The translations under genes and the position numbers were made by a program. Source: Endozoicomonas_A sp049275935 (GTDB lineage Bacteria; Pseudomonadota; Gammaproteobacteria; Pseudomonadales; Endozoicomonadaceae). Taken from it: DNA of 64,000 nt. This document shows positions 9,416 through 17,763 of this stretch, in pieces. The first letter of the stretch is position 1. The number at the start of each line of letters is the position of its first letter. The notes beneath the pieces are model-generated. The model was not told the DNA's origin, made no database searches, and was given only the letters and a program-made list of their open reading frames with translations. The stretch spans positions 4,154,001-4,218,000 of the forward strand of contig NZ_CP184830.1 in the NCBI RefSeq assembly GCF_049275935.1, given 5' to 3'.

Positions 9416-9876
9416 TGTATCCTCGCTTGTCCGGAACCATTTAGCTGAATCGTTCCACAGAAGGCAGCACCTCTGGCATCACATACAGTCAGTTGAATAG
9501 GTGCGATAAGTTGCCCGTTCTGGTCGAAGTCAACTCGGGCGACGTTGACCTGATTTCCGCCTTCAAGAGGGGTGAAGGTTTGCAGAAGGTTCGCTCCCTC
9601 AAGGACAATAAAACCATCAGACCAATCATTGTCATTGCAGGTAGCTTGATCATTGGAGCCACAGACAGTTATGGCCATATTTCTTGCAGATGCTTCACTT
9701 CGTGCCAAGTGAAGTGCACCCAAAATACGGTTCGTCTGAGATGTAATCCTGCTGTCCTGAATGGATGCATCAAAACTGGGGTAGGCAATACTGGCAAGGA
9801 TGGCCAGTATTGCCACAGTGATCATCAGCTCTATTAATGTAAAGCCGGAATATTTGATGGGATTCTGAACATCCAT
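9412..9876 (-). CDS. fimT: GspH/FimT-family minor pilin, first gene of operon A
   Basis: A minor pilin of the FimT/FimU/GspH type. I place the start at the ATG at 9876, giving 154 residues: MDVQNPIKYSG then FTLIELMITVAILAILASIA, a leader of normal length with Glu +5. A longer frame runs to 10074, but its extra 66 residues are Lys-rich and unlike any leader. GspH features follow: HLARSEASARN in the first helix and, later, DWSDGFIVLEG and CDARGAAFCG. The first gene of the Pseudomonas minor-pilin operon is also of this type. It overlaps pilV by 4 bases. Confidence 0.88.
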   Translation of the reverse strand: MDVQNPIKYSGFTLIELMITVAILAILASIAYPSFDASIQDSRITSQTNRILGALHLARSEASARNMAITVCGSNDQATCNDNDWSDGFIVLEGANLLQTFTPLEGGNQVNVARVDFDQNGQLIAPIQLTVCDARGAAFCGTIQLNGSGQARIQ

Positions 9877-10217
9877 GAAAAAGCATTTCTTCTTGTATTT
9901 ATTTTTCTTCTTTTCGCAAGCCGCAGGCAGTGTACCGATCCCTGCATGGCCGAGTTGAACACAATGTTTTTGTGGTTGGCAGTAGATACCGATAAGCGGT
10001 ATTTCATCTGGATGAGCTGTTATAAGTACCTGCCACTTTGCCCCCTGCCGAAATCTTTTATCCCTGAAAACCAAGCGGTTTTTGCCATTGGTCGGTTGAA
10101 GCGATCTTGCTATCCGAGTTTCTTACAGTGCTTCTACGGTTTGAGATCAGAGACAACTAAAGTGCAGTTAAACGATGAGAAACCTTCTTCCCAAAGTATC
10201 GAAACAGAGAACTGATT
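9877..10217. promoter_or_regulatory. Divergent intergenic region between operons A and B
   Basis: This 341-bp region separates the start of operon A (minus) from the start of operon B (plus) and must hold both promoters. I see no convincing gene. A long open frame on the plus strand here (9946-10215) has no recognisable features. I could not identify a clear sigma-70, sigma-54 or Vfr/CRP site by eye. The stretch next to the operon A start is strongly purine-rich on the minus strand (GAAAAGAAGAAAAATAAATA). Confidence 0.45.
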
Positions 10218-10757
10218 ATGGTGTTCGGATCGGGCCAAAAATGGAAAAGCGGGGCAGGGATGACGCTTCCTGAAATGCTGGTCACACTGTCTGTTTTTGC
10301 GATTCTTATCACTGTTGCAGCTCCCTCAATGAAAGATGTACTGGCAGATCGTCGTGTTGCTGCTAATACCCAGACACTGTTCGGCAGTATGTTGCTGGCC
10401 CGAAGTGAGGCGATTAAACGACGAAGTCCTGTTTCGATTTGCAAGTCCAGTAATGGGTCTGGGTGTGATAACTCACTGATGAACTGGAGCTCAGGGTGGC
10501 TGGTGTTTGCAGATGAAGATGCTGATGGTGCTCTCGACTCGGAAGATCAGTTAATCAGAGTCTTTGGAGATACGGATAATCTGATTTCCATGCAGTGGAA
10601 TAATGGCAACACGCTGGGTTTTAACCCTCATGGACAAGCCCGGCTGGCAGGCACATTTACTCTGTGCGAAGCCAATTCGAGTGGCTTTGAAGTCAGGCAG
10701 ATAGTTCTGAGTCTCACCGGGAGAGCAAGGGTGTCAGAGTCGGGAACCTGCAACTGA
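10218..10757 (+). CDS. fimT: GspH/FimT-family minor pilin, first gene of operon B
   Basis: A 179-residue minor pilin. The leader MVFGSGQKWKSGAG precedes MTLPEMLVTLSVFAILITVA, so the mature protein begins with Met and keeps Glu at +5. The GspH core is clear: LLARSEAIKRRSPVSICKS, a Cys pair in CKSSNGSGC, and NWSSGWLVFADEDADGALD, an Asp-rich loop. The C-terminal strand LSLTGRARV is shared with the copies in operons C and D. The next gene, pilV, follows after 28 bases. Operon B is the closest relative of operon D in its PilY1 type. Confidence 0.88.
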   Translation: MVFGSGQKWKSGAGMTLPEMLVTLSVFAILITVAAPSMKDVLADRRVAANTQTLFGSMLLARSEAIKRRSPVSICKSSNGSGCDNSLMNWSSGWLVFADEDADGALDSEDQLIRVFGDTDNLISMQWNNGNTLGFNPHGQARLAGTFTLCEANSSGFEVRQIVLSLTGRARVSESGTCN

Positions 10758-10785
10758 ATAGACTGTGAAATCTACTGAGGTGCGT

Positions 10786-11295
10786 ATGAAAGGAAGTACA
10801 CGCAACCTGATCAACCAGCTGTATCAGAAGGGTATTGGCCTGATCGAGGTCATGGTGGCTCTGCTGGTGATCTCCGTCGGTGTGTTGGGCATGGCTGGCC
10901 TGCAAACCAAAAGCCTCCAGCATAACCAGTTGGCTTATCTCCGCTCCCAGGCTGTCATTGTTGTCAACGATATGATGGATCGTATTCGTGCGAATAAAAC
11001 AGTCGCAGCTACGGGCAGTGATTACATCACTTTGGAAACAGAGCATGTTGCCGCTGCCTGTACGACTCAGGAATTTATTAATAGCTGTGAATCTGCAACC
11101 TGCAGTGAGTCACAGTTAGCAACCTATGATGTGCAGCAATGGAAATTCCAGCTGGCCTGTCAGCTACCCGATGCTACAGGCTCTATTGCCATAGAAGATA
11201 CTTCCTCAGGCCGTGTCTATGTCATCACTCTGAAATTCAATGATTCCCATAGTGCCCAGGCAGCACGTGAAGTGGTGTTGAGGAGTGCACTATGA
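10786..11295 (+). CDS. pilV: PilV-like minor pilin, operon B
   Basis: I start this at the ATG at 10786, which has GAGG five bases upstream, rather than the in-frame GTG at 10765. This gives 169 residues. The leader ends in YQKG and the helix is IGLIEVMVALLVISVGVLGM, with Glu +5. PilV hallmarks follow: AGLQTKSLQHNQLAYLRSQA and VVNDMMDRIRANK, then a Cys-rich head (CTTQ, CESATC, ACQLP). The last four bases overlap the pilW start. Confidence 0.88.
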   Translation: MKGSTRNLINQLYQKGIGLIEVMVALLVISVGVLGMAGLQTKSLQHNQLAYLRSQAVIVVNDMMDRIRANKTVAATGSDYITLETEHVAAACTTQEFINSCESATCSESQLATYDVQQWKFQLACQLPDATGSIAIEDTSSGRVYVITLKFNDSHSAQAAREVVLRSAL

Positions 11296-12347
11296 ATAGA
11301 GAGGGGGTGAAGCAGGCAGGGTTATCACTGGTAGAGATGATGGTCGCCCTGCTGTTGGGGTTGATTCTTATCGCGGGTATTGGGCACCTTTTTTTGAGTG
11401 CCAATCGCACTTACATGTTACAGGATGAACTCTCCCGCATTCAGGAAAATGCGCGCTTTGCCATTGATTTGATCGCGCGGGATATTCGTATGGCTGGCTC
11501 TACAGGTTGCCCTCCCTCTTCGGATCTTGCCAATGCTTTATTTACCAGCACGGATGACCGCATCTGGATGGCACACTTTGATAAGGGCATTCTGGGTGTT
11601 CCCCAGGCCAATAATTCCAGAGTCGACAGCAATGCTATTTCAGAGAGTGTTGTCATTCACAAGGTTGATCAGGAAAGCGCGTTGAGTGTCATCAGCCACA
11701 ATACCGGAACGGCCAGAATGACGCTGTCGGCTCCTCATAGTTTTAATTCAGGAGATCTTCTGGTTGCGGTTCGCTCTGACTGTCAGGGGGTCTCCGTTTT
11801 TCGTGCCGGAGCCAATACCAGTGGCTCAATGGTCTCTCACGAATCAGCTTCCAGTGGCAACTTGTATAACTGCACCAGCCAATTGGGTGGAAGCTATAAC
11901 TGTCTGACATCCGCTGCGGACGCCAAAGCTGAGAGTCATACCGGTTCACAGGTTTTTCCTCTGTCTTCTGTCGTTTACTACCTCCGGGACAGTAACGGTG
12001 TCCCGAATCTCTATCGCAGGTTTGCCGGAGAAACTTCCTCTGGAGCGATTAATTCAGCTGAAGCGCTTCTTGAAGGTGTAGAAGGTTTAAGTCTGCTTTA
12101 TGGCTATGACAGCGATGACGATGGCATTGCCAATCAATATCGAACCGCTTCAGAGATAGGGTTGTTCAGTCTTGATTGGCAAAATGTCACCAGTGTGCGT
12201 ATGGAGATGCTGTTTAGAAGTTTTCAGGAGGTGACAGACACCCCTCAGTCCTATTTTTTTGCCGGAAACCGCATAACACCCTCGGATAATTTTTTACGTC
12301 GATCTTTTGTGATCACTATGGAGTTGCGGAATCGAATTCCGCAGTGA
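11292..12347 (+). CDS. pilW: PilW-like minor pilin, operon B
   Basis: A 351-residue prepilin with leader MNREGVKQAG and helix LSLVEMMVALLLGLILIAGI (cleavage after Gly, Glu +5). The PilW signature ENARFAIDLIARDIRMAGSTGC follows. The head has paired Cys in positions like those of the operon D copy (DCQGV, NCTSQL, NCLTS) and a DSDDDGIANQYRTA loop that also appears as DTDNDGVTNRYISA in operon D. The end, DNFLRRSFVITMELRN, is the common PilW tail. Overlaps pilV by 4 bases; pilX follows after 10. Confidence 0.88.
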   Translation: MNREGVKQAGLSLVEMMVALLLGLILIAGIGHLFLSANRTYMLQDELSRIQENARFAIDLIARDIRMAGSTGCPPSSDLANALFTSTDDRIWMAHFDKGILGVPQANNSRVDSNAISESVVIHKVDQESALSVISHNTGTARMTLSAPHSFNSGDLLVAVRSDCQGVSVFRAGANTSGSMVSHESASSGNLYNCTSQLGGSYNCLTSAADAKAESHTGSQVFPLSSVVYYLRDSNGVPNLYRRFAGETSSGAINSAEALLEGVEGLSLLYGYDSDDDGIANQYRTASEIGLFSLDWQNVTSVRMEMLFRSFQEVTDTPQSYFFAGNRITPSDNFLRRSFVITMELRNRIPQ

Positions 12348-12357
12348 GGATCGCTCA

Positions 12358-12918
12358 ATGAAAAGCACAATGAAGTCTCAACAGGGAAGCGTTTTAATGG
12401 TCAGTCTGGTGCTGCTATTGATTCTCACAGTAGCCGGTATTACTTCGATCAGGATGACCAGTCTGGAAGAGAAAATGACCGGTAACTTTCGAAATGAACA
12501 ATTAGCCTTTCACTCTGCCGAAGTGGCAGTGCTCGAAGCTGAAAATTACATTGCCAATACCGTTTTTTCCCTTTCCAGTTTTAATTCAGGCTGCAGCAAT
12601 GGGCTTTGTTTCAGTGGCGCTGAAATTACCGATGCAGGAACCTGTGAAAATGGCAGTGACAGGCCCTGGGAGGATGAGTCTGTCTGGTCTTCCTCTTCAA
12701 AACATCGAACGACGGTCATTAATCTGGAAGGTATATCTGCTCAGGCTAAATACATCGTTGAGTTCCGGTGCTATCTACCCAAGGAAAGTGATGGCCCTGT
12801 CCCCGACCCGGGCAGTTTTACTGACTGGGCGCAGTTTTACCGGATTACCGTATTGGCAACGGGTGGTTCTACAGATGCCCGGGTCATGCTGCAGACTACT
12901 TATAAAAAAAATGACTAG
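12358..12918 (+). CDS. pilX: PilX-like minor pilin, operon B
   Basis: A 186-residue protein. The leader MKSTMKSQQG is followed by SVLMVSLVLLLILTVAGITS, the PilX hydrophobic helix without Glu at +5, then RMTSLEEKMTGNFRNEQLAFHSAEVAVLEAE, the conserved PilX_N region. The head has Cys pairs (GCSNGLC, and C in FRCYLP) that recur in the operon D copy (CSNGLCF, FLCYIP), so B and D share ancestry at this gene too. GAGG lies 9 bases before the ATG. Confidence 0.86.
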   Translation: MKSTMKSQQGSVLMVSLVLLLILTVAGITSIRMTSLEEKMTGNFRNEQLAFHSAEVAVLEAENYIANTVFSLSSFNSGCSNGLCFSGAEITDAGTCENGSDRPWEDESVWSSSSKHRTTVINLEGISAQAKYIVEFRCYLPKESDGPVPDPGSFTDWAQFYRITVLATGGSTDARVMLQTTYKKND

Positions 12919-12946
12919 CAGAGGCTATAGCTCAAGGAGTGCAGCC

Positions 12947-15900
12947 ATGAAGATGAAGCAAATACTGATAAACAGCCTGTCTGTTTTGTCAGTCTGGTCC
13001 ACTCTGGTATCAGCAGATCCCTCATCGAATCTCTATTCATCGGTGCCACCTCTGTTAAGTCGAAGCTCGGAACCTCTGGTTATGTTGGTGATGTCGGTTG
13101 ATCACGAGCTGTTTAAAAAAGCCTACCCGGATTACTCGGATCTGGATGGTGATGGTCAGTTGGATGTGACCTATAAAGACAACTTCGAATACATGGGGTA
13201 CTTCGACAGTCAGTGGTGCTATTCGTACAGTTCGTCGAATGGGCGATTTTCACCGGTTGCACTGGCAACCGGTACCCATAGTCACTTCTGTGATACAGCA
13301 AGTGCACCATGGAGTGGTAATTTTCTGAATTGGGCGACCATGAGTCGAATGGATGTTTTGAGAAGGGTGCTCTTTGGAGGTAAGCGGTCTTCTGATAGCT
13401 CATCTCTGACCGTTCTGGAAAGAGCCTATTTGCCCAGAGATATTCATGCTTTTGTCAAAGTATACAATGGCAGTGATCTTGCCAGTCTGACTCCTTACAG
13501 TGGTTCTGTGAGTTTTTGTAATCTGGCGACCAGTGAACTTGGTGAACCAAAGGTTCGTATTGCCAGTGGTCAATGGCCACGCTGGGCGTCTACTGAAGTG
13601 ATTCAGTGCCAGTGGGGTGCGTCTAACAGTCCTTCCAGCAGCTATGAGTTAGCAGAAAAAACGGTTCGGGTTGAATCCTGTGTAGCAGGTAAAGATGCAT
13701 CAACGTCGGTTCGTTGCAGAGAGTATTCTAATGGCAACGCCAAACCGGTGGGATTGCTGCAACGCTATGGTGAAGATGGCAGTCTCCGGTTTGGCTTGAT
13801 CAGCGGCAGTTACGACAAGAATATTTCTGGTGGCTTGCTGCGAAGAAATATCTCCAAAATTGGTGGTAACTCGTCGTCTTCTGATGATGAGGTCAATGTA
13901 TCTACCGGTATTTTTAACGGCTCTGTCAATGGCATCATACAGCACATCAACAGCTTCAGAATTGCCAGGTACAGCTACAGTCAGAATAAATATACCGACT
14001 GCAGCACTTATGGCATTTCCATTGATACCTTTAAATCAGGGCGTTCAACTTATTCAAATCGTCATTGCAGCAACTGGGGGAATCCACTGGCTGAAATGTA
14101 TCTGGAGGCTCTAAGATACTTTGCCGGTCAGTCATCACCCAGCAGTGCTTTTGATACCAGTGTTGATGATCAATTTGTGTCAGGACTGTCGACCGAGTCC
14201 TGGATTGCCCCCGTCACTTCAGCCAACGCCTGTGCCAACTGTTCAATTATCCTGTTGTCCAGCGGACTGAACTCTTTTGATTCCGACGAACTCTCCAGTA
14301 GTGCCGATTTGCCTGGCTTGTCGGGTACTGCCAGTGTGAATAGCAAAACCGATGAAGTGGGTGAGCTTGAATATAACAATAACTTTGCTGGTAACTATCT
14401 GGTTGGAGGTACAGGTAGCACACGACAGTGTACAGCTAAGTATCTTAATGGGTTGTCAGAAGCCAAAGGCCTGTGTCCTGAGTTGCCTCAGCTGGAGGGG
14501 AGTTATCAGGCGTCCGGATTGGCGTTCTATGGCAACCAGACCGATTTGAACACTACTCTTGATGGTGTGCAGAAAGTCAAAACCTATGCCGTTCAATTGG
14601 CAGAGAGTATGCCTAGCTTTACCCTGAATGCGGGTGGTAAGCCTGTCACTTTCCAACCGGTTTGTCATACCAGCTCCAACTTTGGTTCCGGAACGAATTT
14701 CTCTGGCAGTGGTAGTGACTGCACACTCACTGATGTAGTGGTAGAGAATACAGTACTGAACTCTGATGGTGAGGTCGTGGAAGGCAGCTTGCTGTTTACC
14801 TGGGAGGACTCTCTCTGGGGTAATGATTTTGATTATGACGCTTCCTCACGCATTAAGTTTTGTGTTGGAGCCCAGTGCTCAGCCACTTCAGATTCAACCC
14901 TGCGTGTGGGTAGTTTTGGCAGTGACCAGGTGCGAATGGCTGTCCAAGTAGATGGTGTTTATGCCGGATTGAACCTGAGGTTCAGTTACACAATGACTGG
15001 TACTTACGACGATGGATTACAAAACGATTTTGTCTACAAAGGGCAGACGGATTATGAAGTGAATAACTTTACGGCCAGCGGCAACTCAGCAGGTCTACTT
15101 GAAAAACCGCTCTGGTTTGCGGCCAAGTACGGTGGCTTTGTTGATCTTGATGGCGATGGTACGCCCAGGTATGACGAAAATGGCGATGGGATTTCAGATG
15201 ACGACCGGGAGTGGGATAGCCGGAATAATACTACAGGCTCAATAGGCGCAGATGGTTTACCTGACAATTATTATTTCGCTCGTAACCCCAGCCAGTTAGA
15301 AGCTCAGCTGGGGCAAGTGTTGCAGGATATCGTCAGCAGGGTGTCCTCCGCCACCAACGCGGCACTTTTTTCGAACAGTCAGACTGGCGCAGGTGTTCTC
15401 TATCAGGCGCTGTTTCAACCCGTTATGGAGTACAACGGTAAGACCATTTCCTGGGGTGGTATGCTTCACGCGCTCTTTGTCGACAGTAAGGGTTTACTTC
15501 GCGAAGACAGCAATGGTAATGACAAGCTTGATGATTATACGGTCGATAAAGTCGTGAAGTTGATTTTTGACCCCAACTCCAACCAGACGCTGCTTCAGAG
15601 ATATTCCACTTCAGATTCAGGGGTAACACTGACGCCCGACGGCGCTCTTCAGTCCCTGAATCAGCTGGATGCAATCTGGGATGCCAGAGATCAATTATCC
15701 AGTCTCTCCAACGTCACCAGTCAGCGTACCTTCAGTTCCCTCGCTTCAGGTGGCCGCCATATTCTGACCTGGCTGGATGAAGATAATGATGGTGTTGTTG
15801 ATATCGGTGAAACTCTGCCACTGACGCCTGATACATTCAGCACAAGCGAGGGTTATCTGGGGGTTTCAGCTTCTGAGGTTGCCAATGTCATCAACTATGT

Positions 15901-17716
15901 TCGCGGTGAGGAGATCTCCGGAACCCGTCCTAGAACCATTGACTACGATGAAGACGGAGACGATGATGTCTGGCGACTGGGTGATATTATTCATTCAACA
16001 CCACAGCTGGTGTCTTCTCCGGAAAGTCGGTTTGATGCCCTCTATTCCGATACCACCTATACCTCCTTCTACAACCAATACAAAAACCGTCGGCACATGC
16101 TTTACGTAGGGGCTAATGACGGCATGATCCACGCTTTTAACGGTGGCTTCTGGGATGACAGTCAATACGGCTATAACACAACGGGGGATAACAGCGAAGT
16201 CAGCCATCCACTGGGTTCTGAACTTTGGGCTTATACGCCCATGAATCTGTTGCCTCATCTGCAGTGGTTGAGAGAGCCGGACTATCCCCATGTTTACTAC
16301 ATGGATGCAGAGCCTGTAACTTTCGATGCCAACATTTTTGACAGTAATGACAGTGATTATCCCGGCGGCTGGGGAACCGTGCTGGTGATGGGTATGCGTC
16401 TTGGTGGCGGTGATTACGAGGTGACTTTGGGTGGGAATAACAAAACACTTCGCTCTGCCTATGTAGTGCTGGATATCACTAATCCAGAGGAGCCCCCTAA
16501 ACTGCTGGCGGAAATAACCCATCCGGAACTGGGCTTTACCACTTCTCGCCCTGCTCTGGTAAAACGTCGTGTGGCTGCCAAAGACAGCCAGGGTGAAGAT
16601 GATTGGAGTCAAACACCTACGACGAATGAATGGTATCTGGTTTTTGCATCAGGACCCATCGGTACAGGGGAGTCTGGCATACGAACGGCACTGGATGACG
16701 GGTCGAGTAATCAGAATCTGAAACTCTTTGTCTATGATCTGAAAAGTAAAGCTTTTGTGTCGGGCATGGCGCCGATGGATTCAGGGGTTTCTCAGGCATA
16801 CGGAGGTAATATTACAGCTGTGGATTGGGATCGGGATTATAAAGACGATGCCGTTTATCTCGGAGCAGTTGCAACAGGTGCTTCGACTTTGGATGGCAAA
16901 CTTATGAGATTGCGTCTGCAAAACACTATGGCCGACTCAACACTGGCAACACTTCTTGATACCGGGAAGCCGATTTCAGCCGCCCCTGTTGTGGCCTCAG
17001 ACAAGCGTCATCATTGGCTTTATGTAGGGAGTGGAAGGCTACTGACGTATAATGACAATCGCACCACACAAACACAGTCTTTTTATGGTTTCAAGGAGCC
17101 AAAAAATAGCAGCGGTGCTTTAAACTACAATGCGGTGTCTTTATCAGGTCTGGTCAATACGACGGATGTTCAGGTCTACACCAATGGTACTGTCAATAAA
17201 AAAACCAACAGTGGCAATGTGGCCTTTACAGTGGACTCCTCAACCGTCAGCAGCTTTACTGCGCTTCAGACAGTGATTGCGGCCAAGAGTGGCTGGATGC
17301 TTGATTTAGAGGGTGATGGTGTTATTCCCGCCGGGCGGTCAATCACCTCGGCTTCCCGATTGTTTTCTCTGATTCTGTTCACTGAATACAAGCCATCAGC
17401 AGACAGTTGTCGTGTGGATGGTTCCAGTACTCTGGTCGGCTTGCATTACCAGACGGGGACAGCATCACCCGACCCCGTTCTGGGTGAGCAGGACCAGGGC
17501 GATCAAGCCAGCGCTGATCTTTCCATAAAAAGAGTCAATCTGGGGTTGGGCTATGCATCGTCTCCCGTTATCCATCAGGGGGCTGGTGGCAGTCGATCTG
17601 CGGTAACCCAGGGCGCCGGGGGCAGTATCAGTAGTCACGAACTGAATTACCGTTTCCAGACTTCTGGCAGAATGTCATGGCGACAGATCTTGAGCATTCC
17701 CTGGGGAAGCGAATGA
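12947..17716 (+). CDS. pilY1: PilY1-type pilus adhesin, long form without MIDAS motif, operon B
   Basis: I start this at the ATG at 12947, preceded by AAGGAG seven bases upstream. The open frame runs further up but overlaps pilX. The 1589-residue product begins with a signal peptide (MKMKQILINSLSVLSVWSTL...VSA). The N-terminal part has VMLVMSVDHELF and a calcium-loop-like DLDGDGQLDVTYKD, with no DxSxS MIDAS motif. Further EF-hand-like loops are DLDGDGTPRYDENGDG, DEDNDGVVDIGE and DYDEDGDDD. The PilY1 propeller is at the C-terminal end (YVGANDGMIHAFNGGFWDD, WAYTPMNLLPHL, MGMRLGGGDYEV, VDWDRDYKDDAVY). It is colinear with the operon D protein. No pilE gene follows; the next gene is on the other strand. 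Confidence 0.9.
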   Translation: MKMKQILINSLSVLSVWSTLVSADPSSNLYSSVPPLLSRSSEPLVMLVMSVDHELFKKAYPDYSDLDGDGQLDVTYKDNFEYMGYFDSQWCYSYSSSNGRFSPVALATGTHSHFCDTASAPWSGNFLNWATMSRMDVLRRVLFGGKRSSDSSSLTVLERAYLPRDIHAFVKVYNGSDLASLTPYSGSVSFCNLATSELGEPKVRIASGQWPRWASTEVIQCQWGASNSPSSSYELAEKTVRVESCVAGKDASTSVRCREYSNGNAKPVGLLQRYGEDGSLRFGLISGSYDKNISGGLLRRNISKIGGNSSSSDDEVNVSTGIFNGSVNGIIQHINSFRIARYSYSQNKYTDCSTYGISIDTFKSGRSTYSNRHCSNWGNPLAEMYLEALRYFAGQSSPSSAFDTSVDDQFVSGLSTESWIAPVTSANACANCSIILLSSGLNSFDSDELSSSADLPGLSGTASVNSKTDEVGELEYNNNFAGNYLVGGTGSTRQCTAKYLNGLSEAKGLCPELPQLEGSYQASGLAFYGNQTDLNTTLDGVQKVKTYAVQLAESMPSFTLNAGGKPVTFQPVCHTSSNFGSGTNFSGSGSDCTLTDVVVENTVLNSDGEVVEGSLLFTWEDSLWGNDFDYDASSRIKFCVGAQCSATSDSTLRVGSFGSDQVRMAVQVDGVYAGLNLRFSYTMTGTYDDGLQNDFVYKGQTDYEVNNFTASGNSAGLLEKPLWFAAKYGGFVDLDGDGTPRYDENGDGISDDDREWDSRNNTTGSIGADGLPDNYYFARNPSQLEAQLGQVLQDIVSRVSSATNAALFSNSQTGAGVLYQALFQPVMEYNGKTISWGGMLHALFVDSKGLLREDSNGNDKLDDYTVDKVVKLIFDPNSNQTLLQRYSTSDSGVTLTPDGALQSLNQLDAIWDARDQLSSLSNVTSQRTFSSLASGGRHILTWLDEDNDGVVDIGETLPLTPDTFSTSEGYLGVSASEVANVINYVRGEEISGTRPRTIDYDEDGDDDVWRLGDIIHSTPQLVSSPESRFDALYSDTTYTSFYNQYKNRRHMLYVGANDGMIHAFNGGFWDDSQYGYNTTGDNSEVSHPLGSELWAYTPMNLLPHLQWLREPDYPHVYYMDAEPVTFDANIFDSNDSDYPGGWGTVLVMGMRLGGGDYEVTLGGNNKTLRSAYVVLDITNPEEPPKLLAEITHPELGFTTSRPALVKRRVAAKDSQGEDDWSQTPTTNEWYLVFASGPIGTGESGIRTALDDGSSNQNLKLFVYDLKSKAFVSGMAPMDSGVSQAYGGNITAVDWDRDYKDDAVYLGAVATGASTLDGKLMRLRLQNTMADSTLATLLDTGKPISAAPVVASDKRHHWLYVGSGRLLTYNDNRTTQTQSFYGFKEPKNSSGALNYNAVSLSGLVNTTDVQVYTNGTVNKKTNSGNVAFTVDSSTVSSFTALQTVIAAKSGWMLDLEGDGVIPAGRSITSASRLFSLILFTEYKPSADSCRVDGSSTLVGLHYQTGTASPDPVLGEQDQGDQASADLSIKRVNLGLGYASSPVIHQGAGGSRSAVTQGAGGSISSHELNYRFQTSGRMSWRQILSIPWGSE

Positions 17717-17763
17717 TTCCATGGATCTCTGGTCTTGCCTTTCTTTTCGATTGGATAAAGCCA

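Noticed and set aside
9877..10074. N-terminal extension of the operon A fimT to 10074
   Set aside because: It would add 66 residues before the prepilin leader, with a Lys-rich stretch and no leader character. The ATG at 9876 gives a normal leader.
9946..10215. 89-residue frame on the plus strand in the divergent region
   Set aside because: No ribosome-binding site, no family features, and it lies where both operon promoters must be.
12551..12946. Extension of operon B pilY1 upstream to 12551
   Set aside because: It overlaps the whole second half of pilX in another frame, while the ATG at 12947 has a good RBS and a signal peptide.
16612..16995. Long minus-strand open frame inside operon B pilY1 (15995-16612)
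   Set aside because: It is the antisense shadow of a long conserved coding sequence.
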